Part shown: piece after piece, positions 6,407 to 7,283 of the stretch | How positions within the stretch are numbered: position 1 is the stretch's first letter | Layout of the letters: each line of letters begins with the position of its first letter | DNA from: an uncultured Prevotellaceae bacterium | GTDB lineage: Bacteria > Bacteroidota > Bacteroidia > Bacteroidales > Bacteroidaceae | Reading direction: 5' to 3' | Assembly (NCBI GenBank): GCA_958404085.1 | Contig: CATXZX010000084.1 | Location: 1-7,283, forward strand | DNA: 7,283 nt | The notes under the pieces: generated by a model | Database searches by the model: none | The model's input: the letters and a program-made list of their open reading frames with translations, nothing else | Told to the model about the DNA's origin: nothing | Translations under genes and position numbers: made by a program

Positions 6407-7283
6407 TTACAATTGCAATGCACTGTGAACCTGAACTCCCTGATGATTGTTATCGAGTGCGGCAGCCTGTGCGAAACAAGCAGCAGCCTTCGAACTGTTG
6501 CCCAGTCCGAGGTGGCCAAGGGCCATCAGGTAGTTGCAATGAACCTGGTTTTTCTTATCCATGTCGTCTTCCCAGATCTGAAGGTCGGGCAAGGAGACCG
6601 CAAAATAGTCCATTTTAAAACGATCGTACAGGTGGCGTTCGCCATAGTCTATCAATTTGTTGAAACAACCGCGCGCACGCTCTTCTTCGCCCAGCTTGCG
6701 CAGGGCAAGGCCGCGATAGAAGATTTTATCAGGCTTCTGGTCGTTATAATAAATGGCGGCCGCGGGTTCGCCGGTCCCCTCGCTGGCCTTCTGATAGAAC
6801 CGGTGAGCCTCATCGGCGCGTCCCAGTCCCTCCAAGGCACAGGCTTTGTAATAATTGAAGTCATTTTCCTGTGCGCCGTGCAGTTTTCCTTCGCCCAGGT
6901 GGTGAGGATACTCAAAACATGCGTCAATGAGGTGCAACGCTTCGTCGTAACGGCCCTCGGCCAAGGCTTTTTTGGCCATTTCGACCCGCGCTATCTGATA
7001 TTGAGCCGGCACTTTGCCTTCGCCTCCCTCCCAAGGATGGAACTTGCGGGCATCGAGCATACGGGCAGCCTCTTCGTTACGGCCGAGTTGGTTCAGAAGA
7101 GTGATATATTCCAGATAAAGATCATCGCGATGCTCTACGACGGAACGGTGTGCGTCCAGGAAAGCCAAACGTTGGGCGTGCGGACGATTCAGGCGCTTAT
7201 AAAGTTGGTCGAGTTCCATCAAGATGCGCGCATCCGAGGGATCGAGGGCATAAGCCTTCTCCAACAATGCCAACGCTTCGTCC
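6407..7283 (-). CDS. TPR protein, DUF5107 family, C-terminal part (partial)
   Basis: The last 291 residues of a larger protein whose start lies beyond the right edge. The frame is open to the final base, reading in as DEALALLEKAYALDPSDARI, so the apparent TTG start at 7273 is not a true start. Helix-pair repeats are visible: DEALALLEKAYALDPSDARI, then the YLEYITLLNQLGRNEEAARML unit, ALAEGRYDEALHLID, CALEGLGRADEAHRFYQKA, LALRKLGEEERARGCFNKLI and LMALGHLGLGNSSKAAACF. The block FEYPHHLGEGKLHGAQENDF, followed later by PDKIFYRGLALRKLG, DYFAVSLPDL and NHQGVQVH, is characteristic of the C-terminus of long DUF5107 proteins of Bacteroidetes. The function of that family is not established; TPRs usually bind other proteins. 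The stop is 5 nt upstream of the GH2 start with no room for a promoter, so the two genes form an operon that starts outside the window. Confidence 0.85.
   Translation of the reverse strand, partial: DEALALLEKAYALDPSDARILMELDQLYKRLNRPHAQRLAFLDAHRSVVEHRDDLYLEYITLLNQLGRNEEAARMLDARKFHPWEGGEGKVPAQYQIARVEMAKKALAEGRYDEALHLIDACFEYPHHLGEGKLHGAQENDFNYYKACALEGLGRADEAHRFYQKASEGTGEPAAAIYYNDQKPDKIFYRGLALRKLGEEERARGCFNKLIDYGERHLYDRFKMDYFAVSLPDLQIWEDDMDKKNQVHCNYLMALGHLGLGNSSKAAACFAQAAALDNNHQGVQVHSALQL

Noticed and set aside
6407..7273. A complete TPR gene starting with TTG at 7273.
   Set aside because: The frame stays open to the window edge in a continuous TPR helix (DEALALLEKAY), and the family is much longer, so the gene is partial here.

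Overview
The window looks like chromosomal DNA of a GC-rich member of the Bacteroidales. A Rikenellaceae/Alistipes-like host is plausible but not proven. The inference rests on TrpA and a DUF5107-type TPR protein that resemble Bacteroidetes homologues, on start codons with AT-rich leaders and no clear Shine-Dalgarno sequence, and on a lipoprotein glycosidase of the kind common in gut Bacteroidetes. No RNA genes, CRISPR arrays, insertion sequences or phage genes were seen.

Left end (1-890, + strand): the last 39 codons of trpF (phosphoribosylanthranilate isomerase), overlapping by 4 nt (ATGA) a complete trpA (tryptophan synthase alpha chain). This is the 3' end of a tryptophan operon. It stops at a perfect 62-bp palindrome (895-956) that can serve as a bidirectional terminator, because the next gene converges on it from the right.

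Rest of the window (974-7283, - strand), read from right to left. First comes the C-terminal part of a tetratricopeptide protein of the DUF5107 family, cut by the window edge. After a 5-nt gap follows a 914-aa GH2-type glycoside hydrolase lipoprotein with both catalytic glutamates visible. After a 205-nt gap holding two strong inverted repeats comes an 825-aa secreted protein of unknown function. It has a propeller-like N-terminal half and an internally duplicated C-terminal module.

The TPR and GH2 genes are almost certainly co-transcribed. The 825-aa gene may be read through from them, under control of the hairpins, or may have its own promoter. Together they look like a small glycan-processing cluster: an envelope-anchored exo-glycosidase, a secreted partner of unknown function, and a cytoplasmic TPR protein often found near sugar genes. 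No SusC/SusD pair or regulator lies in the window, and the substrate cannot be read from the sequence. The tryptophan operon appears to be an unrelated neighbour. Nothing here is clearly a new defence or mobile system. The least explained parts are the 825-aa duplicated protein and the structured leader before it.
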